DNA of 64,000 nt from NCBI RefSeq assembly GCF_001424545.1, contig NZ_LMQL01000012.1, forward strand, positions 1-64,000. The letters run 5' to 3'. Origin of the DNA: Ramlibacter sp. Leaf400 (GTDB lineage: Bacteria > Pseudomonadota > Gammaproteobacteria > Burkholderiales > Burkholderiaceae_C). Position 1 is the stretch's first letter; every line of letters begins with the position of its first letter. Shown in pieces: positions 60,341 to 64,000 of this stretch. The notes beneath the pieces were generated by a model that saw only the letters and a list, made by a program, of their open reading frames with translations, had not been told where the DNA came from and searched no databases. The position numbers were made by a program, and so were the translations under genes.

Positions 60341-60465
60341 TGCCGCGGTGACGAGCGCGCCTTCCAGGGAGGTGCCGGTGAGGGATTCGCACGGGACGGC
60401 GGCAGCGGCCCAGCCGCCGCAGGCCAGGCCGAGGAGGAGGGCGCGCGGGCCGCGGGGCGAACCAT
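60341..60465 (-). pseudogene. Out-of-frame signal-peptide region of the tannase-like gene
   Basis: In the frame of the tannase-like gene this stretch encodes GPRALLLGLACGGWAAAA followed by VPCESLTGTSLEGAL, like an exported tannase N-terminus. The nearest plausible ATG (60465) is 125 bp upstream of 60340, so not in frame. The reading that best explains both is a single-base deletion or sequencing error in the GC-rich run near 60440-60456. Confidence 0.5.
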
Positions 60466-60570
60466 CACTTGTCGTCTCCGGAAGGCTGTCTTGCCTTCGA
60501 AGCTAGCGACGACCGTCCGTGGCGACCTGTAGGACGGCTGCCGGTCGTCGCTTCGTGGCGGGCGGCGGTC

Positions 60571-60933
60571 TCAGTACGTGAACATCCGGTCGTGCTCCAG
60601 TGACAGCCGCACCAGCTGCTGCGGCGTGGCGAACTCGGCCGGCTTGCCGCTCAGGTCGGACGCGGGCAGGCCGCGGGCCTTGGACGAGAGCCCGGAGACG
60701 TAGAAGCGCGCGCCGCCGGCCACCAGCGCCTCGTAGTGCTCGCGCAGGTTCCCCGTGCCCAGGCCCGTGAGCGAGTCCAGCACCGCGTCGCGCAGCAGTT
60801 GCACGGCGTCGCCGGCCAGGAACAGGCTGGCCTGGTGGCCTTCCTCGATCGCCGCGCGGGCGACGAAGAAGGCCAGCGCGGCACGCGTGGGTTGCTCGGG
60901 TCCGTGGGTGAGGTGGACCAGGATCTTGGCCAT
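60571..60933 (-). CDS. DsrE/DsrF-like family protein lacking the usual cysteine
   Basis: 120 aa DsrE-fold protein: MAKILVHLTHGPEQPTRAAL, AFFVARAAIEEGHQASLFLAGDA, and GGARFYVSGLSSKARGLP. In sulfur-relay members the last segment carries an active Cys (YVC...S.. .RG); here it reads YVSGLSSKARG, so the thiol is missing and there is no other Cys in the protein. It may be a structural or regulatory paralogue. It starts 90 bp upstream of the divergent acyl-CoA dehydrogenase gene. Confidence 0.83.
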   Translation of the reverse strand: MAKILVHLTHGPEQPTRAALAFFVARAAIEEGHQASLFLAGDAVQLLRDAVLDSLTGLGTGNLREHYEALVAGGARFYVSGLSSKARGLPASDLSGKPAEFATPQQLVRLSLEHDRMFTY

Positions 60934-61023
60934 GGCGAGGACTCCTTGCGCGAGGGTGGGGCGGGCATCGTAGTGCGGGCGGCGCGGTTGTGCATCAGGG
61001 ACAATTCGCCGCAAGGAGCGAGC

Positions 61024-62172
61024 ATGCCCATCCACTTCGAACGGTCCTGGGAAGACGCCGACCTGCGGGCGTACCGCGCCTCGGTGGCGCGCTTCATCGA
61101 GCAGGAGATGGCCCCGAAGGACGAGGAGGCGCGGCACCGCGGCCACGTCGGCCATGGGTTGTGGCGCCGCGCGGGTGAGCTGGGCTTCCTGTGCGCCGAC
61201 ATCCCGCAGGACTTCGGTGGTGGCGGCGGGGATTTCCGCCACGAGGCGGTGTTCGACGAGGAGATGGCGCGCCGCGGACTGTCGGGCATGGGCACGTCGG
61301 TGCACTCCATCGTCGCGCACTACTTCCTCAACCATGGGACGCAGGCGCAGAAGCAGCGTTACCTGCCGCGGCTGGCGAGCGGCGAGCTGGTGGGCGCCAT
61401 CGCGATGACCGAGCCCGGCGCCGGCTCCGACCTGCAGGGCGTGCGCACGCGGGCCGAGCGACAGGACGGCCACTACGTGCTCAGCGGCAGCAAGACCTTC
61501 ATCACCAACGGCTTCCTGGCCGGCGTGGTGCTGGTGGTGTGCAAGACCGATCCGGCCCAGGGCGCCAAGGGCACGTCGATCCTGGTCGTCGAGACGGCCG
61601 ACTGCCCGGGCTACGCGGTCGGCCGCGTGCTGGACAAGATCGGCATGAAGGCGCAGGACACGTCGGAGCTGTTCTTCGACGGCGTCAAGGTTCCGCAGGA
61701 GAACCTGCTCGGCGGTCAGGAAGGCCAGGGCTTCTACCAGCTGATGAGCGACCTGCCGTACGAGCGCCTCATCATCGGCGTGGTCGCGCAGGCCTGCATG
61801 GAGGGCGCCTACGAAGCGACGCTGGGCTACGTGCGCGAGCGGCAGGCTTTCGGCCAGCCGGTGGCCAGCTTCCAGAACACGCGCTTCAAGCTGGCCGAGG
61901 TGGCCACGCAGATCGCCGCCGGCCGCGCCTTCATGGACCGCTGCGTCGAGCAGCTGGTCGCCGGGCGCCTGGACACGGCCACCGCGTCGATGGCCAAGCT
62001 GTGGGGGTCGGAGACGCAGTGCCGCGTGCTGGACGAGCTGCTGCAGCTGTGGGGCGGCTACGGCTACATGAGCGAGACCCTGATCGCCCGCATGTACGCC
62101 GATGCGCGCGTGCAGCGCATCTACGGCGGCACCAGCGAGATCATGAAGGAAGTGATCTCGAGGGCGATGTAG
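61024..62172 (+). CDS. Acyl-CoA dehydrogenase
   Basis: 382 aa. Signatures AMTEPGAGSDLQGVRTRAER, GSKTFITNGFLAGVV, and the C-terminal LWGGYGYMSETLIARMYADAR, YGGTSEIMKEVISRAM. The last motif is common in medium/long-chain acyl-CoA dehydrogenases. AAGGAG lies 9 bp upstream of the ATG at 61024. The stop is 2 bp before the FAD-monooxygenase ATG, so the two genes are probably one operon. Confidence 0.9.
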   Translation: MPIHFERSWEDADLRAYRASVARFIEQEMAPKDEEARHRGHVGHGLWRRAGELGFLCADIPQDFGGGGGDFRHEAVFDEEMARRGLSGMGTSVHSIVAHYFLNHGTQAQKQRYLPRLASGELVGAIAMTEPGAGSDLQGVRTRAERQDGHYVLSGSKTFITNGFLAGVVLVVCKTDPAQGAKGTSILVVETADCPGYAVGRVLDKIGMKAQDTSELFFDGVKVPQENLLGGQEGQGFYQLMSDLPYERLIIGVVAQACMEGAYEATLGYVRERQAFGQPVASFQNTRFKLAEVATQIAAGRAFMDRCVEQLVAGRLDTATASMAKLWGSETQCRVLDELLQLWGGYGYMSETLIARMYADARVQRIYGGTSEIMKEVISRAM

Positions 62173-62174
62173 CC

Positions 62175-63746
62175 ATGGACGCCTTCGTTCTCCCCCAACG
62201 CGTGCCGGTGCTCATCGCCGGCGGCGGCCCCGTCGGGCTGACCTGCGCGGCGCTGCTGGCTTCGTACGGCGTCGACTCGCTGGTGGTCGAGGCCGATCCG
62301 TCGTTCTGCACCGGCAGCCGCGCCATCTGCATCTCGCGGCGCTCGCTGGAGATCCTGGCCTGGGCCGGCGCGGAAGCGGCGATGCGGGCCAGGTCGCTGC
62401 CCTGGACCGGCGGGCGCAGCTACTGGCGCGACCAGGAGGTGCTGCACTTCCAGATGCCGCACGAGCCGGCGCAGCGCTTCGCGCCCATGGTCAACATCCA
62501 GCAGTTCTACGTGGAGCGCTTCGTGGACGAGGCGCTCGACCGCCGGCGCGCCCAGGTCGCGTGGTCCCACCGCGTGACGTCCGTGCGGCAGGACGGCGAG
62601 GGCGTGGAAGTCGGCATCTCCGGGCCGGCGGGCGAGGCCACGGTGCGGGCCGGCTGGCTGCTGGCCTGCGACGGCGGCCGCAGCACGGTGCGCGAGCAGC
62701 TCGGTCTGGCGCTGCAGGGCACGCAGTACGAAGGACGCTACGTCATCGCCGACATCGAGCAGAAGACGCAGCGGCCGGTGGAGCGGCTGGCGTGGTTCGA
62801 CCCGCCGTCCAACCCCGGCTCCACGCTGCTCATGCACCGCCAGCCCGACGACGTCTGGCGCATCGACTACCAGCTGCGCGACGGCGAGGACGCGCAGGCG
62901 GCGCTGGAGGCGTCCAGCATCGTGCCGCGCATCCAGAGCCACCTGGACATGATCGGCGAGCGCGAACCGTGGCGCATGCTGTGGTCGTCCATGTACAACG
63001 CCAAGTGCCTGACCCTGCCCGACTACCGCCAGGGGCGCGTGCTGTTCGCGGGCGATGCGGCGCACCTGGTGCCGATCTTCGGCGTGCGCGGCCTCAACTC
63101 CGGCCTGGACGACGCGGGCAACCTGGCGTGGAAGCTGGCGGCCGTGCTGCAGGGCCGCGCCGACGTGGGCCTGCTGGACACCTACACCGCCGAGCGCCTG
63201 CATGCCACGCACGAGAACCTGGCCTACGGCGCCAAGAGCACCGAGTTCATGGCGCCGCCCGACTTCGCGTTCACGCTGATGCGCGACGCGGTGCTGCGGC
63301 TGTCGCTGGACGAGCCGCGCGTGCGGACGCTGGTCAACCCGCGGCAGTCGGCGCCGATCGCGTACACCGGCTCGCCGCTGAACGGGCCCGAGGAGGGACG
63401 CTGGACTTCGGACCTGGCCGCCCCGGGGCGTCCGGCGCCCGAGGCGCTGCTGCGCGGGCCGCAGGGCGACTTCCACCTGACGCAGTCCTTCGGCCGCGGG
63501 TTCGTCGGGCTGGTGTTCGGTGAGGCGGGCGAGACCGCGCGCGTGGAGGAGGTGCCGGGGTTCGGGCTGGTGCACCTGCCCGAGGGCGCCGATGCGCTGG
63601 GCCAGGCGCGGCAACGTTACGGCGTGGGGCCGGGGCGCGAGGCGCTGGTGGTGGTGCGGCCCGACGGCTACGTGTTCGGCCGCTGGGATCGCGTGGACCT
63701 GGAGGCGGCGCGCGCCGAACTCAGGCAACGGGGAGTGCAGGCATGA
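62175..63746 (+). CDS. FAD-dependent aromatic monooxygenase
   Basis: 523 aa. The N-terminal dinucleotide motif VLIAGGGPVGLTCAALLASYG (13-33), the DG motif around LLACDGGRSTVREQL, and the GD motif RVLFAGDAAHLVPIFGVRGLNSGLDD show the p-hydroxybenzoate hydroxylase class. A C-terminal thioredoxin-like domain completes it, as in MhpA/phenol-type hydroxylases. Substrate unknown. ATGA overlap with the small gene downstream. Confidence 0.9.
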   Translation: MDAFVLPQRVPVLIAGGGPVGLTCAALLASYGVDSLVVEADPSFCTGSRAICISRRSLEILAWAGAEAAMRARSLPWTGGRSYWRDQEVLHFQMPHEPAQRFAPMVNIQQFYVERFVDEALDRRRAQVAWSHRVTSVRQDGEGVEVGISGPAGEATVRAGWLLACDGGRSTVREQLGLALQGTQYEGRYVIADIEQKTQRPVERLAWFDPPSNPGSTLLMHRQPDDVWRIDYQLRDGEDAQAALEASSIVPRIQSHLDMIGEREPWRMLWSSMYNAKCLTLPDYRQGRVLFAGDAAHLVPIFGVRGLNSGLDDAGNLAWKLAAVLQGRADVGLLDTYTAERLHATHENLAYGAKSTEFMAPPDFAFTLMRDAVLRLSLDEPRVRTLVNPRQSAPIAYTGSPLNGPEEGRWTSDLAAPGRPAPEALLRGPQGDFHLTQSFGRGFVGLVFGEAGETARVEEVPGFGLVHLPEGADALGQARQRYGVGPGREALVVVRPDGYVFGRWDRVDLEAARAELRQRGVQA

Positions 63747-63931
63747 CCGAGCAGGAACTGGACGTGGCCTACACGGCGCTGTGCCGGGCGCTGGGGGAGG
63801 CCGGGCCCGCGAATGCGGAGCGCTTCCTCGCGATGATGTGCCTGGGGCTGATGGTGCGATGCGAGCAGCCGCAGGAGGTGCTGGCGCTGATCGAGTCGGT
63901 GCGGGGGCGGTGCGCGGACGAGGCTGAGTAG
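63743..63931 (+). CDS. Small DUF2783-like protein
   Basis: 62 aa (MTEQELDVAYTALCRALGEA...), helical, with the pattern of the DUF2783 proteins that commonly follow FAD monooxygenase genes. The ATG overlaps the monooxygenase stop (63743-63746). Family assignment is from pattern memory; function unknown. Confidence 0.65.
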   Translation: MTEQELDVAYTALCRALGEAGPANAERFLAMMCLGLMVRCEQPQEVLALIESVRGRCADEAE

Positions 63932-63941
63932 TGTCTCCGTC

Positions 63942-64000
63942 ATTCCCGCGAAGGCGGGAATCCAGAGCGTCCGCCTTCAGCGGACTGCCGGAAGCTCTGG
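63942..64000. repeat. REP-like palindromes at the window edge
   Basis: ATTCCCGC-GAAG-GCGGGAAT (63942-63961) is an 8-bp palindromic stem; CCAGAGC (63962-63968) pairs with GCTCTGG (63994-64000), enclosing GTCCGC-CTTCA-GCGGAC. The motif CATTCCCGCGAAGGCGGGAATCC is a common intergenic repeat of this bacterial group in my recollection. The element may extend beyond the window. It lies after the last gene and may act as a terminator. Confidence 0.7.

Noticed and set aside
1-64000. tRNA genes, insertion sequences, prophage or CRISPR in the window
   Set aside because: No cloverleaf sequence, transposase, integrase or repeat-spacer array could be recognised on either strand.

Overview
This 64 kb window is very GC-rich (roughly 68-70 % by eye) and gene-dense, with short intergenic gaps and many ATGA, GTGA and TGATG stop/start overlaps. 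The gene content (Bug/TTT solute receptors, Ivd/LiuR, D-tartrate dehydratase, PaoABC-like molybdoenzyme, caa3 oxidase with fused subunits) and the intergenic CATTCCCGCG...GCGGGAAT palindrome suggest a Burkholderiales betaproteobacterium, most likely a Comamonadaceae member of the Ramlibacter/Variovorax type. The family-level placement is an inference from style and content, not from a marker-gene comparison.

Layout. 1-322: the 3' end of a 23S rRNA, a spacer hairpin, 5S rRNA and a terminator. 422-5976: fadD, two uncharacterised proteins (one Tat-like), a GMC oxidoreductase and a membrane-anchored lipase. 6018-9195: a signalling block with a response regulator fused to a degenerate cyclase domain, a LuxR-type regulator, a Crp/Fnr regulator and a convergent class III nucleotide cyclase. 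9307-11030: hpd and a divergent Lrp/AsnC regulator. 11133-19636: GNAT, corC-like, lnt, glyQ, glyS, gmhB, plsC and a metallopeptidase, which is a housekeeping envelope/translation block. 19657-26788: a LiuR-like MerR regulator with palindromic operators, a PaaI thioesterase, isovaleryl-CoA dehydrogenase, carbonic anhydrase, aceK with a small membrane protein, thiolase and an SDR. 26829-32942: M20 lipoprotein, acyl-CoA dehydrogenase, trkA, trkH, HAD hydrolase. 32946-36405: a two-component system and a secreted lipoprotein. 36533-43606: a tartrate-type catabolic neighbourhood (Bug receptor, tartrate/isopropylmalate-type dehydrogenase, LysR, D-tartrate dehydratase) interrupted by a gene for a Cap12-like TIR protein. 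43699-49537: two cytochromes c divergent from a caa3-type oxidase (CoxII-cytochrome c fusion, CoxI-CoxIII fusion). 49682-53726: a three-subunit YagTSR/PaoABC-type molybdenum hydroxylase. 53769-64000: CoA transferase, second Bug receptor, single-domain response regulator, flavodoxin-like reductase, DUF192, tannase-like esterase, DsrE-like protein, acyl-CoA dehydrogenase, FAD monooxygenase with a DUF2783-like small protein, and a REP-like repeat at the edge.

The most unusual item is the gene at 39227-40342. It encodes a predicted nucleotide-binding TIR (PCTIR/Cap12-type) protein whose helical N-terminal domain and C-terminal TIR domain are separated by about 100 residues of Pro-Ala-Thr repeat. 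It sits between a LysR regulator and the tartrate-type dehydrogenase that the regulator would normally face. No complete CBASS, Pycsar or other multi-gene defence operon is visible around it. Other points of note are a 24-bp perfect palindrome ahead of the PaaI/ivd genes, a possible 5' frameshift in the tannase-like gene, tiny ORFs bridging gene junctions, nested inverted repeats upstream of the lipoprotein gene, and three repeat-rich intergenic regions.
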